From NCBI GenBank assembly GCA_937898895.1, contig CALDKL010000437.1, positions 1-5,246 of the forward strand: a stretch of 5,246 nt of DNA, written 5' to 3'. The number at the start of each line of letters is the position of its first letter. Within the stretch, counting starts at the first letter, position 1. Positions 1 through 5,246 of the stretch are shown piece after piece. The notes under the pieces are model-generated. The model worked only from the letters and a program-made list of their open reading frames with translations, had not been told where the DNA came from and searched no databases. Made by a program: the position numbers and the translations under genes. The DNA comes from an uncultured Verrucomicrobiae bacterium (lineage in GTDB: Bacteria; Verrucomicrobiota; Verrucomicrobiia; Verrucomicrobiales; DEV007).

Positions 1-625
1 CGTTTCCGTTGAGGTGCCAGAAGACACTGCGCATCACCGGGGACCCGGCGTCGATCTGAAAGGACAGCTCGACCAGATTGGTTCGCAGGTTTCCGTCCAG
101 GGTCTGCTTCCATTCGCGTGAGAGCGGATCATAAAAGCGCCAACTCAGTTGCCGCATCCGAGGAAGCAACTCGATGAACGGGGCTTCGAGATTCTGGAAT
201 TCCGTCTTCTGCGCCTCTTCGAAGGCCAGATCGGTCAGGTAATAGACGCCGGATCGGATGAAGCCCGTCGACTGAATCTCGGCGGCAAGCACCACTCGGC
301 GGATCTCGTCGCGCGAATTGACTCCGAAATCGAAAGCCTCGGGCGCATTGACGAAGGTGAGATACGTGTCGAAGCGTCCCCCGCGGTCGTAGTAATAAAA
401 TTCGATGTCCGATTTCGCCGACATGCTTTCGAAGGCGACCCGGCAGGTTTCGATGAAGCGCATTTTCTCGGCGGCCCTGGTCTGTGCTTCCGATACCTCC
501 GTCATCAGCTCGGTGGTCGCCCCGACCAGGGAAAATGCCGAGGTCACCAGAAGCACAAACACTGCCACCGAGAGCATCATCTCGAGCAGGGTAAAACCCG
601 CGTGGGTCTGTCGGTGACGGGTCAT
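1..625 (-). CDS. GspJ/PulJ-like pseudopilin, 3' end cut by window edge
   Basis: This is a prepilin-like minor pseudopilin, probably a component of the short pseudopilus of a type II secretion system or a related type IV pilus-like machine in the inner membrane and periplasm. The first 208 residues are visible. The leader is MTRHRQTHAG followed by FTLLEMML, so the prepilin peptidase site is G10/F11 with Glu at +5 (residue 15), and the hydrophobic N-terminal helix spans about residues 11-35. Residues 150-195 (LPRMRQLSWRFYDP, then EWKQTLD and LVELSFQID) resemble the C-terminal beta region of GspJ. The ATG at 625 is preceded in frame by a TGA five codons upstream, so no longer start exists. There is no Shine-Dalgarno sequence. 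The gene begins 18 bases after the stop of the GspI-like gene and is probably co-transcribed with it. The I-then-J order matches general secretion operons, where GspK usually follows. The J assignment rests on position and C-terminal pattern; the pseudopilin assignment is firm. Confidence 0.85.
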   Translation of the reverse strand, partial: MTRHRQTHAGFTLLEMMLSVAVFVLLVTSAFSLVGATTELMTEVSEAQTRAAEKMRFIETCRVAFESMSAKSDIEFYYYDRGGRFDTYLTFVNAPEAFDFGVNSRDEIRRVVLAAEIQSTGFIRSGVYYLTDLAFEEAQKTEFQNLEAPFIELLPRMRQLSWRFYDPLSREWKQTLDGNLRTNLVELSFQIDAGSPVMRSVFWHLNGN

Positions 626-643
626 CGGCGAAAAGGATCAGGA

Positions 644-1054
644 TCAGAGAACATTGAGATTGAGATTTGCATAGGTTGTGGCCGAATCGAGGGACTCGTT
701 TCGACCACCCGACGTTTGCCGGATCGCGGTCACCGTGATCTCAAACAGTTGTTCGAGGTTCTGACCGACCTGATTTCTGAGATCGAGGCGCACGACCTCG
801 ATTCGGAAGTAGAGACCACTCTCGTCCGGGTTCGTTTCTCGGGTCTCCTCCTTTAGCACCGGATTGCGCACGGCTTCGATCACGGCGGCGCGGAGTTTTT
901 CCCTCAGTTCCGCGTCATCGATGGACTCGGCAACGGTCAGACTGATGAGATTCAATGCCTCCGCCAGGCTCACTGCGGCAATGGCGAAGAGGGCCATTGC
1001 CATGAGCAATTCGAGCAGGGTAAACCCGCGTTTGCAACGTCGTCCCGGCATCAT
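644..1054 (-). CDS. GspI/PulI-like pseudopilin
   Basis: This is a 136-residue type IV prepilin-like protein, probably a minor pseudopilin of a type II secretion or pilus-like apparatus. The leader MMPGRRCKRG is followed by FTLLELLMAMALF, giving a prepilin peptidase site at G10/F11 with the +5 Glu at residue 15. A hydrophobic helix covers residues 11-38. The rest is a small, partly charged domain with a beta-rich stretch near residues 80-112 (LYFRIEVVRLDL, LFEITVTAI), as in GspI. The reading frame stays open to 1159, but the extra 35 residues would place a long non-leader-like sequence before the prepilin site, so I chose the ATG pair at 1054/1051. No Shine-Dalgarno sequence precedes it. A candidate promoter ends 14 bases before the start. 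The gene is followed by the GspJ-like gene after a short gap. It could belong to another prepilin family, such as the verrucomicrobial cassette prepilins; its specific identity as I is moderately supported. Confidence 0.85.
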   Translation of the reverse strand: MMPGRRCKRGFTLLELLMAMALFAIAAVSLAEALNLISLTVAESIDDAELREKLRAAVIEAVRNPVLKEETRETNPDESGLYFRIEVVRLDLRNQVGQNLEQLFEITVTAIRQTSGGRNESLDSATTYANLNLNVL

Positions 1055-1068
1055 TCGGAGGAGACGCC

Positions 1069-1097
1069 ATTCTAGCGGGATTCGACATTCCCAGCAA
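1069..1097 (-). promoter_or_regulatory. Candidate sigma-70-like promoter for the pseudopilin genes
   Basis: On the minus strand, TTGCTG (1097-1092) and TAGAAT (1074-1069) are separated by 17 bases. The -10 matches the consensus at 5 of 6 positions and the -35 at 3 of 6. The -10 ends 14 bases before the ATG at 1054, so the predicted transcript would have a leader of only about 8 bases. This is a pattern match only. Confidence 0.35.
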
Positions 1098-1237
1098 GGC
1101 CAGGACAGGGAGTTTGATTCTGGAAAATGTGGAAACTCAAAATCTGGAGACGGTCGCACCGCCGGGGTTCAACCCTTTGGATGCGGACCTTTCCGGTCGT
1201 GGGGGGGGCGTGTCGAGGTTGCCTACAAAATGCTGGG

Positions 1238-1615
1238 TTACGACCGTTTCGGTTTGTGTTCGGAGTGGCAAGATTTGCAATTCTGGGCCTTCTCGAGTCG
1301 GCCGATTGCGGATTCCGCCTTGTCGCCAGCGGCAACCGCATCGAGAGCGGCAATCAGTTCGGTCACCCGTTTCTCGTAGTCGGCTTGTTCTCCTTTGGGA
1401 GCCTTCGTGCCTTGCAGGGTCTTGACGAGGGCGGCGAGGGATTTTGTTTCGTCGGCGCTCGCCGAACCGTCGAGAACCATGGCCATCGGACTGGTGTCGC
1501 CCTTGAGGCCCTCCTTCATCACTTTTTCGATCGTTTCATGGTTCTCGTCGGCCACTCCGAGGGTGGCGAGTGCAGAGAGGATGGCGAGAGTGGCGAGAGC
1601 GGTAGACTTGGTCAT
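1238..1615 (-). CDS. Small exported single-haem cytochrome c-like protein
   Basis: This is a 125-residue protein, probably a periplasmic electron carrier with one covalently bound haem. A signal peptide is visible: MTKSTALATLAILSALATL, with likely cleavage after GVA (residue 22). The mature part is rich in Ala, Lys and Glu and looks mostly helical. It ends with the haem-binding motif C113-K-S-C116-H117 only eight residues before the C-terminus, the placement seen in cytochrome c'-type four-helix bundles and in small cytochromes common in planctomycetes and verrucomicrobia. The motifs LKGDTSPMA (residues 37-45) and KAPKGEQ (71-77) fit those small cytochromes from memory. The frame is open to a TTG at 1654, but the ATG at 1615 gives a proper signal peptide at the N-terminus. 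No Shine-Dalgarno sequence is present; a run of seven C lies just before the ATG. It stands alone, divergent from the DUF4199 gene. The electron-transfer partner and axial sixth ligand are unknown. Confidence 0.85.
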   Translation of the reverse strand: MTKSTALATLAILSALATLGVADENHETIEKVMKEGLKGDTSPMAMVLDGSASADETKSLAALVKTLQGTKAPKGEQADYEKRVTELIAALDAVAAGDKAESAIGRLEKAQNCKSCHSEHKPKRS

Positions 1616-1625
1616 AGGGGGGGTG

Positions 1626-1654
1626 CTTGTAGGCGGTTGCGTCAGGAGTGACAA
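1626..1654 (-). promoter_or_regulatory. Candidate sigma-70-like promoter for the cytochrome gene
   Basis: On the minus strand, TTGTCA (1654-1649, 5 of 6 consensus positions) and TACAAG (1631-1626, 4 of 6) are separated by exactly 17 bases. The -10 ends 10 bases before the ATG at 1615, which would make the message leaderless or nearly so and agrees with the lack of a Shine-Dalgarno sequence. It lies in the 149-base gap between two divergent genes. Confidence 0.4.
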
Positions 1655-1764
1655 GGAAAAAATGAAGAAGATTCGCGATGGGGCCTTGCCCGCGAGTGGC
1701 CGTGCTGTGGTGTATCCCCGCTTGCGACACGGCCTGAGATGGGGTAGCGGGAGCCGTTACGTGG

Positions 1765-2268
1765 ATGAAATCGATTGAGTGGAAATGGGGGCTCACCATC
1801 GGCGCGGCCGGTTTCGTCTGGCTCGTCGCCTCGTGGGCGTTTGGGTTTCACCGGAGCGGTATCGGGATGATCCAGGTCGCGGCCGCCCTCGGTATGGCGA
1901 TCACCTTTGTTCTGTATGCTCTCGCGATGCATGCGCTGATGCGACGAGAAACGGAGGTATCGCTGCTCGAGGGACTCCGTTCGGGAGCGCTCATCGGCGT
2001 GGTATCCGCAATCCTCGCCGTGGCGGGTCAGTATGTCTATTTCCACTGGATCAATCCCGGCTGGACGACCTACATGGTTGGGGAGACCCGCAAACATTAC
2101 ACGGACATGGGGTTGGAAGAAGCCCGTCTCGCCGAGATTGCCGAGGGAGCCCGGATCACTTTCGGCTTCAGTTCCTACGCCACCCAGGCCGCTGTTGGAT
2201 CAATTGTTCAGGGCGTGCTCTTTTCCCTCCTGTCCGTGACTTTCCTGAAATGGCGTTCCCACCGATGA
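1765..2268 (+). CDS. DUF4199-like four-helix membrane protein
   Basis: This is a 167-residue integral membrane protein of unknown function. Four hydrophobic segments are visible at about residues 8-27, 36-57, 71-94 and 141-162. Between helices 3 and 4 is a polar loop of about 45 residues that starts with FHWINPGW (93-100) and carries many charged residues (YMVGETRKHYTDMGLEEARLAE region). This architecture, the Tyr-rich stretch with an Asn-Pro motif after helix 3, and a basic C-terminus (LKWRSHR) match DUF4199, a family found mainly in Bacteroidota and also in Verrucomicrobiota. The length is normal for that family. The ATG at 1765 has a weak Shine-Dalgarno-like GGGAG (1749-1753) 11 bases upstream, the only such signal near a start in this window. 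The stop overlaps the start of the next gene in an ATGA, implying translational coupling and a joint role with the LAB_N protein. Family assignment is by pattern and memory; no biochemical role is claimed. Confidence 0.8.
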   Translation: MKSIEWKWGLTIGAAGFVWLVASWAFGFHRSGIGMIQVAAALGMAITFVLYALAMHALMRRETEVSLLEGLRSGALIGVVSAILAVAGQYVYFHWINPGWTTYMVGETRKHYTDMGLEEARLAEIAEGARITFGFSSYATQAAVGSIVQGVLFSLLSVTFLKWRSHR

Positions 2269-2849
2269 AACTTCGCTTCACCCGCAGGCACCTCGTTGCG
2301 GTCGCCATCGTCCTCCTCGTCCTGCCAGCCGTCATGTGGTCCATCCTGCTTGCCCTCGGGTATGTCGGGCGTCCCGGCCATCCGATCATGCCGCCTTTCA
2401 ATTTCTCTGACCGCATTGTCACCATCGACGTCGTCCCCGATGCCGTCGGAGAGCTGCGCGCCACGTTTCACGGATGGCCCGAAGGCGTCCCCGGAATGAG
2501 CGGCGACGAGTTCCTCGCCGAGATTCAGCGTCGCAAGCGAGACCTGCCGTGGGTCTACCGCTTTCTTGATGTCACTTCCCTGACGGGGGTGCTCTGGGTG
2601 CTCTTTGGTCTCGCCGGTCAGGGGGTTTTTACGGCCCGGATGCTCGCGCAGTGGCATGCCAGCGAGAAGGCCAAGGCCTCCATCGTTCCTCCCATCTTCT
2701 GGTGGCTCAGCATTCTCGGAGCGTCGATGCTCATGGTCTACTTCGTCTGGAGGAAAGACATCGTCGGCTTCCTCGGGCAAAGCACGGGGTGGATCGTGTA
2801 TGTGAGGAACCTGTGGTTCATCTACGGGAAAGAGGAACCACAACCGTAA
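2265..2849 (+). CDS. LAB_N (lipid A biosynthesis N-terminal) domain membrane protein
   Basis: This is a 194-residue membrane protein whose C-terminal part (about residues 105-188) matches the LAB_N domain. Diagnostic pieces are GQGVFTARMLAQWHASEK (118-135), the PPIFWWLSILG segment (142-152), VYFVWRKDIVGFLGQ (158-172) and VYVRNLWFI (178-186). LAB_N domains occur as small three-helix proteins or fused to glycosyltransferases of lipid A synthesis; their own activity is not established. The N-terminal half differs from the minimal domain: one membrane anchor (residues 9-33) is followed by about 65 mostly polar residues (IVTIDVVPDAVGEL, then MSGDEFLAEIQRRKRDLPW) that may face the periplasm. The start is the ATG at 2265, inside the ATGA overlap with the DUF4199 stop. 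A longer in-frame ATG at 2250 would add only MAFPP and is less likely because it breaks the coupling pattern. A role at the membrane, perhaps in lipid or sugar handling, is inference. Confidence 0.85.
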   Translation: MKLRFTRRHLVAVAIVLLVLPAVMWSILLALGYVGRPGHPIMPPFNFSDRIVTIDVVPDAVGELRATFHGWPEGVPGMSGDEFLAEIQRRKRDLPWVYRFLDVTSLTGVLWVLFGLAGQGVFTARMLAQWHASEKAKASIVPPIFWWLSILGASMLMVYFVWRKDIVGFLGQSTGWIVYVRNLWFIYGKEEPQP

Positions 2850-2860
2850 ACGGAAGAAGT

Positions 2861-2887
2861 GGGGTGCGTCTTCGCCCCCTTTCCCCT
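2861..2887. terminator. Candidate hairpin terminator between convergent genes
   Basis: GGGG-T-GCG (2861-2868) pairs with CGC-CCCC (2873-2879) around a TCTT loop, giving a seven-base-pair stem with one bulged T. It starts 11 bases after the LAB_N gene stop and is followed by TTTCCCC, a weak T tract. Read from the minus strand, the same hairpin lies about 46 bases beyond the eboD stop, so it could serve both genes. The poor T tract keeps confidence modest. Confidence 0.4.
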
Positions 2888-2925
2888 CAGGACTCCTCCT
2901 ACGCTGGCTCCGAGCGATTTTCGGG

Positions 2926-4119
2926 TCAGTGTCGGTAGATCGAGTGGCGTGAAGCAGGGTCCTCCTGCCTCGCCCGTGACCGCAATTCTCCGAGTGCGGC
3001 AAGGATCGCACCCTCGTCCATTTCGTGCACTTCGAGCTTCTCGCCGATGGCGGGGACAAGGGTGATGGTGAGGTGGCCTCCGAGGTGCTCGCGAAATTCC
3101 TCAAGGCCGGCCAGAATCACGGGGCGTCCGTGTTCCTCACGTTCGAGGAACTCGGACCAGAGTGCGAATCCGACGGTCTCGATCAGATCGATGATCTGCA
3201 ATGCGGTGGATCGATCCAGGAGGCCGATCTTCACCGAGTAGAGCAGATCCACGGCCATGCCGATCGCGACCGCTTCACCGTGACTGACGGCGAAGCCGGA
3301 AATCTGCTCCAGTTTGTGGGCGACCCAGTGTCCGAAGTCGAGCGGGCGGGCGGAGCCGTATTCGAAGGGATCGCCGCTCGTGGCGATATGGTCGACGTGG
3401 TTTTCGGCGCTGCGGCGGATGGCGGTCTCGAGAGGACGCTTCTCGAGGCGACCGAGGGCGGGGCCGTTCGCCTGGAGATATTCGAAGAAGGCGCGGTCGC
3501 GGATCAGGGCGACCTTGATCGCTTCGATGATCCCGTCGCGGCACGAGCGCGGCGGCAGGACGGTGAGAAATTCGAGATCGTTGACGACGGCGTATGGCAC
3601 CGAAAACGTGCCGACCCAATTCTTTTTTCCAAAGTAATTGACTCCATTCTTCACTCCGACGCCGCCATCGCCCTGGCTCAGCGTGGTCGTGGGCATTCGG
3701 ATGAGGCGGATGCCGCGATGCGCGGTGGCCGCGCCGAAGCCGACGAGGTCGAGCATGGCTCCTCCTCCGATCGCGATGAGGTAGGAATGGCGGCAGATTT
3801 TGAAAAACTCGATCGCCTTCCAGATTTGTTCGACGAGCGACCAGTCGTTCTTGCAACCCTCTCCGCCCGGGAGAAGGAGGGGTTCGGCGACGAGGTTCAA
3901 AGTGTCGGCGTGGACGGCGAAGTAGTGGGAGATGCGCCCGGCGAGTTTCGGATCGGCTCCGGCCACGCCCGCGTCGAGGAGAACCAGCACCTTGGCGGTG
4001 CCACCGAGGGGGCAGGCCTCCGCGACGAGGTCGCGCAAGGTGTGGTTCTTCGCGTCGAAGGCCCCGTGCGTGAAGGCGACACGATGGGTGAAGGTCAGGG
4101 GGATGGGACGCTGGGTCAT
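2926..4119 (-). CDS. eboD: EboD-like sugar-phosphate cyclase (dehydroquinate synthase superfamily)
   Basis: This is a 397-residue cytosolic enzyme of the 3-dehydroquinate synthase superfamily, which uses NAD and a metal to cyclise sugar phosphates. PGGE (84-87) and IAIGGGAMLD (115-124) form the NAD-binding part, and RMPTTTLSQGDGGVGVK (141-157) follows. The expected metal ligands are all present: Glu199 in IIEAIKVALI, His264 in DFGHWVAHK and His280 in SHGEAVAIG. Lys157 (VKNGVN) and the GKKN loop (164-167) match phosphate-binding positions. Several stretches are typical of EboD rather than housekeeping AroB: RHSYLIAIGGGA, AHRGIRLIR, VGVKNGVN in place of the usual GGKTGIN, SGDPFEYGSARPLDFGHW, and the tail EFREHLGGHLTITL with EVHEMDEG. 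The length also fits EboD. The ATG at 4119 was chosen over a TTG at 4188, which would add 23 unrelated residues. Ebo clusters are linked in cyanobacteria to export of a scytonemin precursor; the EboD substrate is not settled. No other ebo gene adjoins it here. Confidence 0.88.
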   Translation of the reverse strand: MTQRPIPLTFTHRVAFTHGAFDAKNHTLRDLVAEACPLGGTAKVLVLLDAGVAGADPKLAGRISHYFAVHADTLNLVAEPLLLPGGEGCKNDWSLVEQIWKAIEFFKICRHSYLIAIGGGAMLDLVGFGAATAHRGIRLIRMPTTTLSQGDGGVGVKNGVNYFGKKNWVGTFSVPYAVVNDLEFLTVLPPRSCRDGIIEAIKVALIRDRAFFEYLQANGPALGRLEKRPLETAIRRSAENHVDHIATSGDPFEYGSARPLDFGHWVAHKLEQISGFAVSHGEAVAIGMAVDLLYSVKIGLLDRSTALQIIDLIETVGFALWSEFLEREEHGRPVILAGLEEFREHLGGHLTITLVPAIGEKLEVHEMDEGAILAALGELRSRARQEDPASRHSIYRH

Positions 4120-4133
4120 CGGAGATGGGGGGA

Positions 4134-4162
4134 ACGATAAGGCCCGAGTCCGCCCAGGGCAA
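4134..4162 (-). promoter_or_regulatory. Candidate sigma-70-like promoter for eboD
   Basis: On the minus strand, TTGCCC (4162-4157) and TATCGT (4139-4134), each matching the consensus at 4 of 6 positions, are 17 bases apart. They lie in the 92-base gap after the hydrolase gene. The -10 ends 14 bases before the eboD ATG, and six C follow between them. If used, eboD would be expressed independently of the hydrolase gene. Support is by pattern only. Confidence 0.3.
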
Positions 4163-4211
4163 ATGGACGCGAATGCGGGGGGCTGCAACGGAGAGGGATC
4201 GAGACCTCTGG

Positions 4212-5246
4212 CTATCGGGGCTTCAGATGACGGTCGAGGAAGGCGAAGGTTCCCACTCCGTGAATGGAATGACCGCCGTGGAAAAACTCAATCCCGGTGC
4301 GGTCGGAGAGACCGAAACACGCGTAGAGATGGCGGACGCGGGCGTATTCGTGGGCGACCCAGGCATCCGTGGAAACCCGGTCATGGTGGCCTCGTTCGAC
4401 AAAAAACGGCCTCGGAAAAATCAGCGCGGCCATTTCGCCATAGTCGTAGGTGTTTCCGAGATTCCAGTAGGGCATCTCCCATTCGATGCTCTTCATAAAG
4501 CTGCCGGGAAAGTCGGGATCCGCGACCTTGCGCGTCCAGTGATTGAAATCGCCCGAGCAGATCGAAAGGCAGTAGTCGGGAATGACGGCGGGAACGCGCA
4601 TCGCCGTTTCACCTCCGTAACTGAGTCCGTAAAAGGCGATCCGATCCGCGTCCACCTGCGGCAGGGTCTTGAGCCAGTCGAGGTGTTGGCGGTGTGAGGC
4701 AACGAGGAAGGTGAAAAGAGTTGCTCCGATCAGGTTCGCCTTTCGATCCAGCCATCGGTAGCGGTCTTCGTGACGATACAGATTGTGGGGCGAATAGGTG
4801 ATGTAGCCACGCTCCGCGAGTCGGGCGGCGAAGTCGTTGTATGCGGATTTGCCTGCATCGATGCAGTCGCGTGGCACCCCATCGCGTCCGTGCTGGCAGA
4901 CGACGACAGCGCGCCGTTCCCCTGCTTTCAGATCCTTGGGCAGGAGGAGAATGCCCCAGGCCTCGAAGCCCGGAAAGACGTCGAGACCGACCTCCCACAT
5001 CACCCAGGCTTCGGTCTCGCGGAGTTTTCGCGTTCGCGGATTCAGGGGAAGGCGGTCTTCGTCGAAGACGCCGATCAGGTCCTCTTCGAAACGCGTCCGC
5101 CATTCGACGCTGCGCGTGAGGAAGTTCGCCGGGCCGAGAACCGGATGTTCCTTTTCCGTCGACCATTTTCCAGGCCGCAGCCCCGGCTCGGCGGCATAGA
5201 GGAAAAACTCCTCCCGCGTCGCCGTCGAGGCATCGACGAGGGACTG
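4212..5246 (-). CDS. Alpha/beta hydrolase (acetyl xylan esterase/dienelactone hydrolase-like), 5' end cut by window edge
   Basis: The 344 visible residues (numbered from the codon at 5246) are the C-terminal part of an alpha/beta hydrolase. The nucleophile elbow is GLSYGG with Ser209. The acid is probably Asp289 in VERGHHDRV and the base His326 in FHGGHSIHG, so the triad is complete. VVVCQHGRDG (114-123) before the first crossover helix would supply the oxyanion hole. The stretches AWGILLLPKDLKAGERR (96-112), GYITYSPHNLYR, TAMRVPAVIPDYCLSICSGDFN and MAALIFPRPFFVERGH match a hydrolase group abundant in planctomycetes and verrucomicrobia, annotated as acetyl xylan esterase or dienelactone hydrolase family. 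Many of these are exported, but the N-terminus is outside the window. The frame is open to the edge: the GTG at 5003 is internal, since residues 45-80 upstream (SVEWRTRFEED and PLNPRTRKLRETEAW) continue the same domain. The natural substrate, perhaps a carbohydrate ester, is inference. It precedes eboD by 92 bases on the same strand. Confidence 0.85.
   Translation of the reverse strand, partial: QSLVDASTATREEFFLYAAEPGLRPGKWSTEKEHPVLGPANFLTRSVEWRTRFEEDLIGVFDEDRLPLNPRTRKLRETEAWVMWEVGLDVFPGFEAWGILLLPKDLKAGERRAVVVCQHGRDGVPRDCIDAGKSAYNDFAARLAERGYITYSPHNLYRHEDRYRWLDRKANLIGATLFTFLVASHRQHLDWLKTLPQVDADRIAFYGLSYGGETAMRVPAVIPDYCLSICSGDFNHWTRKVADPDFPGSFMKSIEWEMPYWNLGNTYDYGEMAALIFPRPFFVERGHHDRVSTDAWVAHEYARVRHLYACFGLSDRTGIEFFHGGHSIHGVGTFAFLDRHLKPR

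Noticed and set aside
149..856. 235-codon open frame on the plus strand
   Set aside because: It runs antisense to both pseudopilin genes, which have unmistakable prepilin leaders. It shows no coherent protein features.
1055..1159. 35-residue N-terminal extension of the GspI-like protein
   Set aside because: It would place non-leader residues before the prepilin peptidase site and cover the candidate promoter; the ATG at 1054 gives a normal ten-residue leader.
1165..1175. Palindrome GGGTTCAACCC as a terminator after the cytochrome gene
   Set aside because: The usable stem is only four base pairs and no T tract follows on the minus strand. It resembles the T-loop consensus of a tRNA, but no cloverleaf can be built around it.
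1779..2264. Plus-strand frame extending the LAB_N gene upstream to 1779
   Set aside because: The extension overlaps the DUF4199 gene in another frame and is Arg-rich without domains. The ATG in the ATGA overlap is the natural start.
2208..3104. 298-codon open frame on the minus strand
   Set aside because: It is antisense to the LAB_N gene and is full of Arg, Pro, Glu and Asp, typical of a shadow frame. The LAB_N frame has real transmembrane segments and motifs.
3025..4140. 371-codon open frame on the plus strand opposite eboD
   Set aside because: It is fully antisense to a gene with clear family motifs and has an unusual composition rich in Gly, Asp and Glu, as expected from the complement of a GC-rich gene. 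No domain is recognisable.
3275..4162. 295-codon open frame on the minus strand in another frame of eboD
   Set aside because: It is very rich in Arg and Pro and lacks motifs; it is an out-of-frame reading of eboD. I also considered a frameshift, but the EboD frame is continuous from start to stop.

Overview
The window is GC-rich, densely coding bacterial chromosome. It reads most like the PVC superphylum, with Verrucomicrobiota as the best guess. This rests on family content: a small single-haem c-type cytochrome, a hydrolase of the kind common in planctomycetes and verrucomicrobia, a DUF4199 membrane protein, a stand-alone lipid A biosynthesis N-terminal (LAB_N) protein and an EboD-type sugar-phosphate cyclase. 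Shine-Dalgarno sequences are almost absent. No rRNA, tRNA, insertion sequence, CRISPR array or integrase was seen, and base composition looks even throughout.

Left part (1-1615, minus strand). Two consecutive pseudopilin genes, a GspI/PulI-like one followed by a GspJ/PulJ-like one that runs off the left edge, look like part of a type II secretion or type IV pilus-like operon. Upstream of them, in the same direction, lies a short gene for an exported 125-residue protein with one CKSCH haem c site, apparently with its own promoter.

Middle (1765-2849, plus strand). Two membrane-protein genes overlap by an ATGA and are probably co-translated: a four-helix DUF4199 protein and a 194-residue LAB_N-domain protein. 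A hairpin just downstream may terminate this unit and also the convergent eboD gene.

Right part (2926-5246, minus strand). An EboD-like dehydroquinate-synthase-superfamily enzyme keeps all three metal ligands. It is preceded by a large alpha/beta hydrolase gene with an intact Ser-Asp-His triad that runs off the right edge. No other ebo gene (eboA, B, C, E or F) is visible next to eboD, which is the most notable feature of the window.

Three minus-strand genes (pseudopilin I, cytochrome, eboD) share one layout: candidate sigma-70-like hexamers spaced by 17 bp, ending only 10-14 bases before an ATG that lacks a ribosome-binding site. If real, these messages would be leaderless or nearly so. No wholly new multi-gene system is evident.
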